Origin: Prostheceraeus crozeri
Lineage: Eukaryota > Platyhelminthes > Polycladida > Euryleptidae
NCBI GenBank assembly: GCA_907163375.1
Contig: CAJQUW010009053.1
Span: forward strand, 12,501 to 76,500
Reading direction: 5' to 3'
Length of the DNA: 64,000 nt
Both the position numbers and the translations under genes were made by a program. Below are positions 1 through 10,589 of this stretch, in pieces (positions within the stretch are counted from its first letter, which is position 1; every line of letters starts with the position of its first letter). Below the pieces are notes generated by a model that worked only from the letters and a program-made list of their open reading frames with translations, was not told where the DNA came from and searched no databases.

Positions 1-672
1 TGTAATTTAGAACCCATTCTACATTTGGAACAAACTAAAAATTATCAAATTGCATTGACTAGTTTCTCTACATTTAACACTATTCAAAACGTTATCAAAG
101 ATGTGAATGATCAATTTAGATATTCTACTGATAAAGGCAAAACATGGAAAATACAAACTTCTCTTCCTGGTTCTTACGAAGTTGAATCAATATCAAATGA
201 AATTAAGAGACATTTAGGTATACCATTTAAAGATAAGAAACAATTACATTTTGCAGTTGAACCGGCAGTTAATAAATTTTCTCTTACTTTAGACGAAAAT
301 CATCAAGTTGATTTTAATCATGATAGATCATTGTCAAAGCTATTAGGATTTAATAAACAAACTTATAGTCAAGGTTATCATTTAAGTGAGAAGATTCCAA
401 AAATAACTGAAATAAATTCAATTGTTGTACATTGTGACATTATTGAAGGAGGATATATAAATGGTAAATTGTCAAATTTGATATTCAGTTTTCCAGCTTT
501 TACTGTACCCATTGGTTATAGATTAAATGTATTTCCACAAAAATTAATATATTTTCCTATTACAAGAAAAACTATTAACAACATTAACATTAGAATCACT
601 GATGAGAAAGGACAAGAAATAAATTTTGGAGGTGAAGAGATTATGATAGATCTTTTGGTTCGGGAGGTATAA
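1..672 (+). CDS. Fibre-like / attachment-type virion protein, 5' part outside window
   Basis: The reading frame is already open at base 1, so the start is upstream of the window. The visible part is about 223 residues. It contains a stretch reading YQIALTSFSTFNTIQNV and later LLGFNKQ, which match the style of the fibre-like proteins of element B (WEVGVSSICY and DILGFDQNIF in the proteins at 26.5-28.9 kb). Such proteins recur in Polinton and adintovirus-type elements next to the capsid genes. The role in attachment is inferred from this resemblance. The frame ends inside a cluster of GC-rich hairpins. No transmembrane segment is visible. Confidence 0.55.
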   Translation, partial: CNLEPILHLEQTKNYQIALTSFSTFNTIQNVIKDVNDQFRYSTDKGKTWKIQTSLPGSYEVESISNEIKRHLGIPFKDKKQLHFAVEPAVNKFSLTLDENHQVDFNHDRSLSKLLGFNKQTYSQGYHLSEKIPKITEINSIVVHCDIIEGGYINGKLSNLIFSFPAFTVPIGYRLNVFPQKLIYFPITRKTINNINIRITDEKGQEINFGGEEIMIDLLVREV

Positions 673-721
673 GCTCCCGTTCGGGAGGTATAACCTCCCG
701 TTCGAGAGGTATAAACTCCCA
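658..721. repeat. Three tandem 21-bp GC-rich hairpins
   Basis: Three consecutive units of the form TTCGGGAGGTATAAGCTCCC each fold as GGGAG / CTCCC with a short AT loop. The units differ by one or two bases. They stand out from the surrounding AT-rich DNA and overlap the end of the upstream gene. They belong to the hairpin class described in the findings. Confidence 0.85.
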
Positions 722-800
722 CGCGAAGCTACAGAAGTTTAATTTTCTTCTTCTTCTTTAAAAATAAAAATAAAATAAAAATAAATTTTTTTATTAAAAA

Positions 801-1568
801 ATGAGTAGAGTACCCCCATTAAACAAAAAAAACTTAAATTTAATCATCATCCAAATTTATCTAATAAAGTTTTGTCAGTTATTTGTGGAAGATCAGGTTG
901 TGGAAAAACATATCTATTATTTAAAATTTTAACGACTCCAAATTTTTTGGATTATAACAATCTTATAATTTATACAACAACGGCAGAACAACCCGTCTAT
1001 CAATTTTTAAAATATTGATTTGAAAATAATCTTAAAAAAACAGCAATTGCTTCATTATTCAAAGAATATGAAAAATCTGAAGATGAAGAAGAAATAAGTT
1101 CGTGGTGTGAAGAAGCAGCAAAAAATAATCAGTTAGTTGAATCTAATAAAAATAAGCATATAAAGATACAATTAATAGATGATAGTGGTAATATGCAAGA
1201 TCCTAGTAAACTAGATAAAACAATGAAACATGAAACAATGAACAATGAAAAATTGTGTAATTTTTGATGATTGTGTTAATGATAGAAATCAGTCAGTTCA
1301 GAGAAATTATTTCACAAGAGGTAGGCATAATAACTGTAGTGTTTTTTATTTAACACAAAGTGTGTATTCATTAGACGGAAGTGTTATTAGAAAGAATGCA
1401 AATATATTTATACTATTTGAAAGAAATGCAAGAAACTTAAGTGATTTGTTAAGAGATTTATGTGTAAGAAATAAAGGTGAATTTAAACAATCGTGTAACA
1501 ATGCTTGGTCAAAAGATTATGGATTCATTACAATTAATATTGATAAAAAATTCATGAAAGAGTTATAG
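801..1568 (+). pseudogene. Packaging ATPase (FtsK/HerA type), broken
   Basis: The region encodes a Walker A motif GRSGCGKT near 890-915 and, near 1250-1270, a Walker B-like VIFDDC, followed by a segment (RGRHNNCSVFYLTQS) typical of the A32/FtsK-type genome packaging ATPases of Polintons and related viruses. In those elements the ATPase drives DNA into the capsid. The first ATG at 801 follows the TTATTAAAAA leader seen at other genes of this element. The copy looks broken, about two breaks. It lies between a fibre-like gene and the convergent polymerase gene. Confidence 0.8.
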
Positions 1569-3447
1569 AAAATATTTTCGCGGAGTGATAAAAATATACA
1601 AATATAGTGCTATAATATTTTTTTATTTTATGTATATATCAAATTTGTCTATCTTAGAAATTAGAAAATTAAAAAGGTTCAGTAGTTATTCCATCAGGTA
1701 AAATTTTTCTTTTATCATCAAATGGATCTAATGCTAATTTATGTTCTTCTTTTAAATACATTTTATGTTTCTTTGAATTAAGTCTATAATTACATGCTGT
1801 TTTTATTTCATTATTAAATAATGCATTTTTATAATCTTGAAATGTTATTTGATTAGCCAGTGATGCCTTTGAAATTCCTTTTAATGTTTTATGTGTTTTA
1901 ATATTATTAGTTGTATCATAACAGTAACATTTAGATTTTAAAAATATAGCTTCTGTTATGAAATCTTCATTTCCTTCTAATTCATCTTTTACTTTAGATA
2001 AATCAGAAGGATGAATGATATCTTTTGTTTTATCTATTTCTTTAACAAGTATAGAATTATACGGTATTGTTAATTCTAAGAAAACGGAATCCGTATCTGT
2101 AAAGTGTAATTTATAGTTTTTGCCATAAGCAGGTGCTAAATAATCATATATAAATCTATACATAAATAGTTTAGCTAATTCTAATATAGTGAAACCAATG
2201 AAATTAAACTTATCATGTTTTACGCTAATTCGACGTAAATGTACGGCACATAGTTCATCACTAAATCTAGTAGTTCTTTTATACACGTATGTAGGTTTCC
2301 TTGTTAAATTTTGAAACCTATCTTTATCATAAACTATTTCAATATTTTGTCTATTACGCACATTTTCTAAAGTCTTACCATAAAATGCATTATTCATTAA
2401 TTTGAAGAACACGTTTCCAAAATCATCTTTATTTCTTTTAGCTATTTTACGTTTTTCAATATTGAACTCTATATAATTTTTTAACCACCTAGATTTTTGA
2501 TAAAATAGTTTTCGATGTATTTTGGTGAGAATCATTCCATGATCTAAATACCAATCTAGCATTCTTCCTTCAACAACATACTTTCCTTTATTGCTTTGTG
2601 TTAACATAAGTTTTTTTGTTGGTCTGTATTTTTTAGGAATTAAAGATTTTTGATAATCTGAAAAATCTTCTATATTAGGAATTTTGTTTTCGGGACAGAA
2701 AGGAAAATATTTTGTTTTATCTTTTATTTCATCAGGATATACTAAATCAACTTCATATATATAACCATGATTATAATTTCCATCATATGTTTTTTGATAA
2801 TCAAGAATATTACACCATTCCATCTCACCTGTTGGTAATTCTTGTATCATGCAAGAAGAATATAAGCTATTAAAGTCATAATATAACAAATAGTTTTCTC
2901 TCATGAATTCATCAATTGCATTTTCACGTTCTACTCCTTCTCGTTTCGTTCGAAAAATTTCTAATATTTTTTCTTTTTCTTCAGGAGATAAAGGTTTCAT
3001 TATTCCATATTCTTGTGGATTTACTTTCTTATTATAACATTTAACATATCTATTACCTAAAACAGATGATACACCGCCTCTAATTCCAGATTCAAAAAAT
3101 AATAATTTATCATATGTATTTTCTTTATAATGTTTAAGTTTAACATTTGTATGTTTTAATCCTGCTAGCCATGTTAAACCTGGTGTAGAATAACAATAAC
3201 ATGGATCTATTCCGTAATATTCTAAACACATATCACGAAAGTTTTCAAAAAGATCAGCAAGGATTAATACATCTATCTGAAGATATTTCATTGTATAATC
3301 ATACATTGTTTTACAATTTAACTCTCTCCAATTCTTTTCAGCTTCTGCATAGTCTTCGTCAGATAATTGTGATTGTTTTAATGTTGATTTAAATTTATTT
3401 ATTGGAGGAAGTTGTTTTTCTTCCATAATTTTATTCACAGAATTAAA

Positions 3448-3516
3448 ATCAGTCTTCGACTGTGAACCACAGGTTTTATCTCCAGTTATATCAGTCTTCG
3501 ACTGTGAGCCGCAGGC
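3448..3516. repeat. Two copies of a GC-rich hairpin element (CAGTC-TTC-GACTG)
   Basis: The sequence ATCAGTCTTCGACTGTGA occurs at 3448 and again at 3490. Each copy is followed by a diverged ACCACAGG / GCCGCAGG. The core is a 5-bp stem closed by a 3-base loop. Both lie within the polymerase region of element A. Confidence 0.85.
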
Positions 3517-3866
3517 TATATACTCATACGGAAATATTCCTTTTAAAGGTTTTAAATTATATTTATTTAATATTTTAGTTCAGAATAACATTTTGTTTCA
3601 TTAATAAAATTTAATTTTTCTTTTTCTGTTAATGGCATCATCGGTATATTTGTTTCAAGCAATTGTGAAAAGCGACCTTGTAATTCTTCTACTTTCTTTG
3701 TAAACATTTCTGAACTATCTTCACCATAGTATTGATAATATTCTGATTTAAATAATTCAGGATAATTTGAATGAATGTACATTCCCCAACATAATGGTTT
3801 TTGTTCAAATAAATATTTTTCTTTGCTTTGTTCAGATGCACTTTTTTCATAATTACAAACCGAAGA

Positions 3867-3926
3867 TTCTAGGGCTTGGCCCGTACCATTATCAGAATCG
3901 GGCGAAGCCCTGGAACTTTCCGTTCG
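3867..3926. repeat. In-gene GC-rich hairpin pair (GGGC-GAA-GCCC type)
   Basis: CGGGCGAAGCCCTGGAAC at 3899 begins an element seen again at 5454 and 6533. A partial inverted copy (TTCTAGGGCTTGGCCCG) lies at 3866-3882, so the two can form one larger hairpin. On the coding strand it reads in frame as RTESSRASP and GQALESS. Confidence 0.85.
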
Positions 3927-5453
3927 ATTTTGTGTCATATTAACATTATATGCTTCAAAATCACAATAAATAGTAAAGGGTACTTTATTTTTAAAATACC
4001 ATTTATTGTATTCTAAATAATCATCTTTTGGAAATGTGTTTCTGACTGCTTCATTTTGTTGGCAATTCTCCAAATGTCTATTCATTTCTTCTTTAGTTCT
4101 AAAGCTCGTCATACATTGGAGACAAGGAAAATTAGCATTATCTGAAGTTTTTGTAAATATAGAAACATCTTTACACAATATAAAATGACCCTGATAATAT
4201 AATATATTCGCTTGTGCTGGCTGTTTTGTCTGTTCTAGTTTTTCAAATTTATCTTGATATATTTCATGTGTTTCATCAATTTCTTTTGTAAGATTAAATG
4301 TATTTCGATGAAAATTTTGATTTAATATTTGTAACTGATAACTATATTCTTCATCATATTGTTCTTTATATTGTTGTAGACATTTTTTTAAAGATTCATT
4401 TATTTTTTGATTGGTTTCATTTTCTTCATTATTTAATTCTTTATTGTCTTCATTTAATTTTTGAATCGTTTCTATCTTATTTTGATATTTATGGCCATAT
4501 TCTTGTACTAATATTTTTGTTTGTTGTTGATAATCTGTTTTACATTTTTGTAAACTTTCATTTAAATTTTGTAATTTTTGTTGATATTCTAAAAATATAG
4601 ATAAATAATCGGAATCATAATCATAATTATAATTACGTCCCTTTATAATTATTATGACTAATCATTATTGGTGATAATGTTTTTATAATTTCAAATTTTC
4701 AGTACATATTATATTTCCTTGGTAAAAAATATTATGATGCATGTAATTTCCCCTATCATTATATACTATTTCTGATTGACATAAATTTTTATTATTCAAA
4801 TAAAATTTTTTTGAATCTGAGTAAAATGGAGTAATATTACCAATAGAAACATAATTCACATTTAATTCAAAAACATTTACTTCTATTAAATTTTTATTCT
4901 TTTTATGAAACTTTTTTAACCTATTATAATCATATGGAAATTCATCTAAGCCATCAGAAAGATCAAATTCATTTATGTATTCTTCTTTATTATAATGACT
5001 TAGTCTTTCTTTATGATATTCTGTAGGATGTAAATGTGCTATAATACTCCACAGAAAACAATAATCATCTTCATTTTTTATGTTGATTATTTGTGGTGAA
5101 CTGAAAGGTAAAGGAACATAACTACCACCAGTATTATTTTTATATTTATCAATTACTATTTTCTTAGATAGTATTTTAACAAATCTCCAACCAGATTCAC
5201 GTAACTGGGCTTCAATTATACAATTTTCTAATTTAAGTATCATCGATTCAAATATGGGTTGTATATCATTTACATTATGAATTTCTTGTGAATTTGTAAA
5301 ATGTCCTTGTATTATTTCTTCAGGAATTCCATCAGGTCCATTTTTTGTATAAAGTACTTCTACATTCATATAACATTTGAAAGATTTCTTAAATATTTTG
5401 AAAAAGTTTTTTAATACATTATAAAAAGTTTCATCGGTTTCATTATGTTCAAC

Positions 5454-5481
5454 GGGCGAAGCCCTGGAACCTTCGGTTCGA
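5454..5481. repeat. In-gene double hairpin GGGCGAAGCCC + GAACCTTCGGTTC
   Basis: A 28-bp GC-rich insert made of two adjacent perfect hairpins with 3-base loops sits in the N-terminal coding part of the polymerase. It is read in frame on the minus strand as RTEGSRASP. Confidence 0.9.
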
Positions 5482-5990
5482 ACAGACTGATTAAATAAAT
5501 ATTTTATATCTGTTACTGCTTCATCAAATTCATCTATTTCTTTAAATTCATAAGTATCGCTAAATAAATATCTTCCATCTGGTAGGGTCTCATCTTCACT
5601 ATTAAAAACTTTTTTATATTCCGAATGTGAATAATCATCAAACATTTTTTTAACTTTTATATCAGTAGGTAATGTTTCTAGATAGTTTTTATAATTATTT
5701 AATTTTAATATATTTCCTTCATCAACTCGATCTACATTTTGTAAATGCAATTTACTATTTAAATGAGATTGATAACTTCTTTTTGTTTGCAACTTTTTTT
5801 TACATAAGACACAATAAAACTTGGTATTTTCCATTTTTTTAATTTTTTTAGAGAAAATTTAAGAAAAAATTTGTGTTTTAATTTTAGATATAAACATTCT
5901 AATATCAAGGACTTGAGTGTTATTTTATATTATTATATATTTCACGTTCTTTAGTTATTTTTTTTCTTTATCACATTAAGTTTTATCATA

Positions 5991-7286
5991 TTAAGTTTCA
6001 TCATATAATGTTTTATCAAAAGATAATTTAAATTTTTTTTCACTAACTGTTGATTCTTCATCATCATCATCAATTGATTCTTCATCATCATCATAAATTG
6101 TTTCTTCATCATCATAAATTACACTTTTTGGTATAGGATGCCCTTCCATGATAGGATACCATTCTCTTATTGGAATATCTAATTCTAAATTACATCTTTT
6201 ATCTGATAATAATATAATAGAGAAAAATATTGGTCTTTGATCTCTTTAGGAAAATTTAATAACACCACCATAATCTGAATCACTTTTAGTTTTTATTAAA
6301 GATGATAAAATTTTAAATTGATTAGATGTAAATCCTAATTTAAATTTTGTAGACCCGACACATAGTTGTCTAACAGTATCTTCAACTATTCCATCATTAT
6401 TATTTTCAATTGTAAGAAAATGAAATTTAGATAAATTTTTATAATTACTAATATTTTTATAATATTTTTTACCATTTACACCTTTTTCAGATGTTACAGA
6501 ATCATCATTATTATCATAAGATTCTTTAAGATCGGGCAAAGCCCTAGAACCTTCAGTTCGTTTATTATGATTATGATTATGGTCATTGTTAATAGTATAA
6601 GGTGTTGTCCACATATAAATTTTCTCTTGTTGAGCTAAACCATTTATATAAGATTTTAACAAATTAATATTTAAGTTTGAATATAATCCTATATAAGTAT
6701 CATCATCATATCTTTGCTGCATTTCTAATGTTTCTTGTTTATAAATTGTGTCTCTATAATAAACTTGACATAATAATTCTTCATTATGTTTTTTACTCTC
6801 TATGTGAATGTTATATTGATTTTGATCGTCAACAAATAATCTAATTTTTTCTTTCGAAAAAGATTTTAATTTTTTAACTAATTCTTTAATATTGATATAA
6901 TTAATAATTTTAGTTTCTATCCAATCAGTATTACTAATTGGTAACACTGCTCTAATAAATCCATAAACATTATTATGACCTATTATAACCATATTTTCTT
7001 TATTTAATTCCACATAAGCTACATCATTATATTTACTAACAATATCCATAAATTTAATAAATAGATCCCCCGGAAATAAACAATAATTAGTTTCTATAGA
7101 AGGTAAACCTTTAGTCTGTTCTCTAAATATTTCGGCTTGTAATTGAAATAAAATATTAACATCTATACATGGATTATTATTATTATTATTATCAAAACAT
7201 TTATTTTCAAATCCCGTTGATCTCGTCGAATAAGAAGAACAGGATGATGCGGGCGAATATAATTTTTTTAAATTTGCTTTATCCAT
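5991..7286 (-). pseudogene. Large unknown element A protein with acidic tail, broken
   Basis: I do not recognise this gene. From 7286 it encodes an N-terminal segment rich in Ser and Asn, then a mixed alpha/beta-looking body (NKENMVIIGHNNVYGFIR; LVKKLKSFSKEKIRLFVDD), one hairpin-derived insert (RTEGSRALP) and a conserved-looking block FHFLTIENNNDGIVEDTV. Further downstream on the same strand lies a strongly acidic stretch of Asp/Glu repeats. Its place beside the polymerase and its beta-rich look would fit a sliding-clamp or other replication accessory factor, but that is only a guess. The region appears broken about once. The ATG follows an A-tract. Confidence 0.5.
6533..6560. repeat. In-gene double hairpin, diverged copy
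   Basis: The same 28-bp design as at 5454 (GGGCAAAGCCC then GAACCTTCAGTTC), here inside an unrelated gene. It is again read in frame, as RTEGSRALP. Confidence 0.88.
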
Positions 7287-7361
7287 TTTTTTATTTTTAT
7301 TAGAAAAAATTTTATTTTTTTATTTTTATTAGAAAAAATTTTATTTTTTTATTGTTAAAAA

Positions 7362-8249
7362 ATGATGTTACCAAATGTTGGTGGAGGTGCATATATCCCG
7401 AATAATCGTGAATTAGAAATAGAGATAGAAAATTATATCATGAAAACTGGAGACGTTTTATCTGGTCCATTGCATCTTTCTATTCTTCCGCAACAAAATA
7501 CAGAGTTAACAAATAAACAATATGTTGATACACAGATCAATGATTTAAAGGAAAAATATATAAACGATGTTTTGGTTCCACTGATGAATGAATTAAAGTT
7601 GCTAAAACTTAATGACAAATCATTAAACGAAAAACTATTAAAACTTGATAAAAAGGATAGAGAGCTAGAAGCAGATATAGCAAAACTTTTTAAAAAGATT
7701 TCTGAACAATCAAAAATTTTAATATTACTTTCTTTAAATTTAAAATCTGCTGTAATTAAAAATAAACATCAGATAAAAATGTTAAAAGAACAATTAGAAG
7801 ATGAAACAGAAAAACTACCTGAAAGAATTAAAAAAAATTTAAAGCAGTTACAAACTACATTCCAAAAAAGTGTTGATGAATTGAGTTCTAAAATTACTCA
7901 ACAAATGAAAAAGATGAATAGAATAATAAATGAAGTAAACTCACTTAATCAAAGAGTTGATAAAATGAAAACTCTTAAAATCAATTTAGAAAATGAATTA
8001 GAGAAAAATTTACAAGAAAACTCTAAAGAAAATAAAGAACAGTTAGATGCTGTTAAAAGACAATTAGATGTTCTTAAAATTAAGTTAAATGCTCTTAAAA
8101 CGGCGTTGAAGATTAATCAGCAGAAAATGCAAGTTAATAGAAAAGAAATTAAAGTACATCACACGCTACTTGACGCAATAGATAAAGTGCAACAATCAAT
8201 TAATAAAGTTATCTCGAAGTTGTTGTCCATTCACAAACGTAAATCTTAG
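7362..8249 (+). CDS. Coiled-coil fibre candidate with phage-tail-fibre-like head
   Basis: This 295-residue protein looks whole. Near residues 28-60 it has MKTGDVLSGPLHL followed by ELTNKQYVDTQI. The pattern KTGDxLSGxL...TNKQYVD is the repeat motif found at the head of many phage and viral fibre proteins. The rest, to the C-terminus, is almost unbroken heptad-like coiled coil (LKxLxxxxQKSVDELSSKI; LDAVKRQLDVLKIKL). I infer a trimeric fibre or spike shaft. It lies at the head of the plus-strand virion gene block and starts with ATG directly after TTGTTAAAAA. No transmembrane segment is visible. Confidence 0.65.
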   Translation: MMLPNVGGGAYIPNNRELEIEIENYIMKTGDVLSGPLHLSILPQQNTELTNKQYVDTQINDLKEKYINDVLVPLMNELKLLKLNDKSLNEKLLKLDKKDRELEADIAKLFKKISEQSKILILLSLNLKSAVIKNKHQIKMLKEQLEDETEKLPERIKKNLKQLQTTFQKSVDELSSKITQQMKKMNRIINEVNSLNQRVDKMKTLKINLENELEKNLQENSKENKEQLDAVKRQLDVLKIKLNALKTALKINQQKMQVNRKEIKVHHTLLDAIDKVQQSINKVISKLLSIHKRKS

Positions 8250-8262
8250 CGTAAATATTAAA

Positions 8263-8325
8263 CGGACCAAAGGTCCTCTGGTTACTAACCAATCGGAGCG
8301 AAGCCCCTCGAGGCTTTAGCCGATC
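8263..8325. repeat. Intergenic GC-rich hairpin cluster
   Basis: GGACCAAAGGTCC at 8265 is followed by CGGAGCGAAGCCCC and CGAGGCTTTAGCCG. These are short stems with 3-base or similar loops in otherwise AT-rich DNA. They lie between the coiled-coil gene and the next virion gene, where a terminator or RNA-stability role is possible. Confidence 0.8.
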
Positions 8326-8364
8326 ATAAATATTTTTCCCAAAAGTCAAATTTAATCCTAAAAA

Positions 8365-8952
8365 ATGCCTATAATTTATAAACACAATCTTAAACAATTT
8401 GCTTCAAATCAAAGAATTGCTCATGAACCACGTATGAATCCTGTTTATCATTATGATAATAGAGAAACAGTCGGAACACAAAAGTTCCTAGGCACCGCAG
8501 GTGCCGTTCACACGGAAGGAGCTGGGATCTTCTCTGGTATTGGAAGTATCGTTAACTTAATTAAAAATAATAAAGATTTGATTACATCTGCTGCAAAAGG
8601 AGCAGCTGCTATAGGTAGTACAGCTAGTGCAATATCAAATGCTGTCAAGTCTCAAAACGAATTAAAACAACTAGAAGCTATTCGTAAACTTAGGAATGAT
8701 TCTGAAGAACTAAAAAATTTAAAAAAACTTTCAGAGGAAACAAAAAATAAAATTGCTAACATAGCTGTTGGGGAAACCTTGAGGAGCGGAGCTCCGTCTG
8801 ATAGTAAACATAAGAAGAAATCAGGCGTTGCCATAAAACGTTCAATTGAACCTACGGTTCGTTCAATTGAAGAAATAAGAGGTAATGGTATTAATAGCAA
8901 CCTTCGGTTTAACCAGCAAAGCTGTAGCGGAGCTGGTCTAGCAAAATTCTAA
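8365..8952 (+). CDS. Small virion-type protein with Gly/Ala amphipathic segment
   Basis: This 195-residue protein looks whole. Residues 50-95 form a Gly/Ala/Ile-rich amphipathic stretch (GIFSGIGSIVNLIKNN; AAKGAAAIGSTASAIS), followed by a charged helix and a basic tail. This layout is like the membrane-active minor virion proteins of adenovirus-like elements (pVI or pX type), but no specific family is recognised. At least four GC hairpins lie within the coding sequence: GGCACC-GCA-GGTGCC at 8491, GGAGC-based at about 8783, GAACC-TAC-GGTTC at 8848 and AACC-TTC-GGTT at 8899. Part of the protein is therefore hairpin-derived. The start follows CCTAAAAA. Confidence 0.55.
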   Translation: MPIIYKHNLKQFASNQRIAHEPRMNPVYHYDNRETVGTQKFLGTAGAVHTEGAGIFSGIGSIVNLIKNNKDLITSAAKGAAAIGSTASAISNAVKSQNELKQLEAIRKLRNDSEELKNLKKLSEETKNKIANIAVGETLRSGAPSDSKHKKKSGVAIKRSIEPTVRSIEEIRGNGINSNLRFNQQSCSGAGLAKF

Positions 8953-9080
8953 AATTACGTTTTTTAGTAAAATTTTTTTAGTAAAATTTTTTTTTAGTAA
9001 AATTCTAAAATTATATTTTAGCAAAATTTTCTTAGCAAAATTTTTTTAGTAAAATTATTTTAGTAAAATTATTTTAGCAG
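8953..9080. repeat. TTTAGTAAAATT short-period repeat, intergenic
   Basis: About ten degenerate copies of a 12-18 bp phrase (TTTTAGTAAAATT or TTAGCAAAATTT) lie between the small virion gene and the capsid gene. No ORF is present. It may be a promoter-proximal expansion or slippage product. Confidence 0.75.
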
Positions 9081-9131
9081 ATTTTTTTCTGTCTGTGAGA
9101 AAAACAAAAAGTCAAATTATTTTTTATAAAA

Positions 9132-10466
9132 ATGTCTTCGCTTTTCGAAAATAAATTTAGATTAGACGATCCTCCGTTCGTCAGTTGCAATCAAAAAAAG
9201 AATGACTATATAAGAATTGCTATGAATCCCGGATCTTCCAGTAGAGTAAATACTGGAGGTGATTTAATTTTTGAAGTTGATAATCAGCAGAGTTATATAT
9301 ATCTACCTGATTCATTTTTACACTGTGAATATTCTTTGTATAGTGATGCCAATTTTACAACACCATTACAAGATACCGATAATATTGCACTAGAGAATAA
9401 TTTCTTTCCAAGATTATTTACACAAATGCGTTTAGATGTTGCAACTCAAAATATAGAAACAATAAGTGATTCTCTAGGTGTAATTGATACAATGCTTAGA
9501 TTTGTAACAATTGGTGAAAATAATAAAAAGTATGAAATCGAAGGTTGGTTTCCTGATACTAATGATGGTATAATTGTTGATGATTTAACTCACGCTGGAA
9601 CAGATGCAGCAGGAATTGCGAAAGATGTAGAAAATATTGCAAAACATTTAAATAAAACAAATAATGATGCATATAAAGAAAGACGTGAATTTAACAAAAA
9701 AAGTAAACAGACAGTAAATTGGTCATTGTCTCCATTATTCGGATATTTAGATTATGATAAAATATCATATCAATTAAAATTTAAGTTAATAATTCATCGT
9801 ACAGCAAATAATGAATTAATCTTTTTTGGTAAGAGTGGAAAAAAAGCATATTTAAAAATTGATAGACTTGAATGGTGGATTAAGCATATTACTCCTTGTT
9901 TAGAGATTGAAACAGCTATTGCAAAAAGATTAAATACTAACAAACCAATTCCAGTAAATTTTCTAAAGAGAACTGCTAGTTCAGTAACTTTTTCCGAACA
10001 AAGATTTAACTGGCATTTTACTAGAACTGCGAATACTCCAAGATATTTATTGCTAACTTTTCAAAGAAATAATTCTCCAAGTTTTGATAAGAACAACAAT
10101 CTTTTTCATATTAATACAATTCGAAGTTTACAAGTTTCATTAAATCAAACCCGATATCCAATTGATCCATTAAGATTCGATGATACCAATAATCAATTTA
10201 TGGAAGGATATGATTCTTATCGAAATCTTTGTATAGAATTTGGAGTTGAACCACAATTAACTCCTGGAGATTGGAGACATTTATATCCTGTTTTCTGTTT
10301 CGATTTAAGTGCACAATCTGAAGATATTATCAAGACTGGTTGTGATGTAACAATTAATATTGAAAAGAAAGATTCCACAACTTCATTGATGGCTTATGGT
10401 TTATTGCTAGAAGATGTAAAATATTCTATTGAAGTTCTTAATGGGAAGATGGCTAGAATAAATTAA
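9132..10466 (+). CDS. Major capsid protein candidate (Polinton/adintovirus capsid type)
   Basis: This 444-residue protein looks whole. It opens with a short leader, then IRIAMNPGSSSRVNTGGDLIFEV and alternating beta-type strands throughout. An RTANTPRYLLLTFQRN stretch near residue 300 and the C-terminal CFDLSAQSED recall the C. elegans F54H12.2-like group of proteins, which are common Polinton cargo beside the protease gene. Position in the middle of the plus-strand virion block, length and beta content fit a jelly-roll capsid protein. Whether it is the hexon-like or penton-like subunit is not settled by sequence reading. The ATG follows TTTATAAAA. Confidence 0.65.
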   Translation: MSSLFENKFRLDDPPFVSCNQKKNDYIRIAMNPGSSSRVNTGGDLIFEVDNQQSYIYLPDSFLHCEYSLYSDANFTTPLQDTDNIALENNFFPRLFTQMRLDVATQNIETISDSLGVIDTMLRFVTIGENNKKYEIEGWFPDTNDGIIVDDLTHAGTDAAGIAKDVENIAKHLNKTNNDAYKERREFNKKSKQTVNWSLSPLFGYLDYDKISYQLKFKLIIHRTANNELIFFGKSGKKAYLKIDRLEWWIKHITPCLEIETAIAKRLNTNKPIPVNFLKRTASSVTFSEQRFNWHFTRTANTPRYLLLTFQRNNSPSFDKNNNLFHINTIRSLQVSLNQTRYPIDPLRFDDTNNQFMEGYDSYRNLCIEFGVEPQLTPGDWRHLYPVFCFDLSAQSEDIIKTGCDVTINIEKKDSTTSLMAYGLLLEDVKYSIEVLNGKMARIN

Positions 10467-10589
10467 TTTAATTTTTTTTCATAACTAGAATAGATTAAAA
10501 AATTCTTAACTAAAAATTTTTCATAACTAGAATAGATTAAAAATTTTTAACTTAAAATTTTTTCGTAACTTAAAATTTTTTTATTAAAA
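10467..10589. repeat. Intergenic direct repeat before next virion gene
   Basis: Two copies of a phrase beginning TTTCATAACTAGAATAGATT lie at about 10479 and 10520, followed by a shorter third remnant and the A-tract leader of the next gene. No coding potential is seen. Confidence 0.7.

Larger units (their letters stand above)
1669..5834 (-). pseudogene. Protein-primed DNA polymerase B (pPolB), broken
   Basis: Read from 5834 downward. It begins with a C2H2-like finger (CVLCKKKLQTKRSYQSHLNS), followed by a second finger and the exonuclease I motif YCDFEAYN near 3.95 kb. Exonuclease III-like residues (YLQIDVLILADLF) lie near 3.3 kb. Then come polymerase motif A (YYDFNSLYSS), motif B (KLMNNAFYGKT) and motif C (HFTDTDSV) between 2.9 and 2.1 kb. 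This is the replicative, protein-primed family B polymerase of Polintons. The stretch at about 4.2-4.65 kb reads as a low-complexity linker on the same strand. The copy looks broken, about three breaks. Its ATG follows an A-tract. Two GC-rich hairpin inserts add peptides such as RTEGSRASP inside the coding region. Confidence 0.9.

Noticed and set aside
4298-4600. 100-residue plus-strand ORF rich in Phe/Leu/Tyr
   Set aside because: It is the reverse of the low-complexity polymerase linker on the minus strand.
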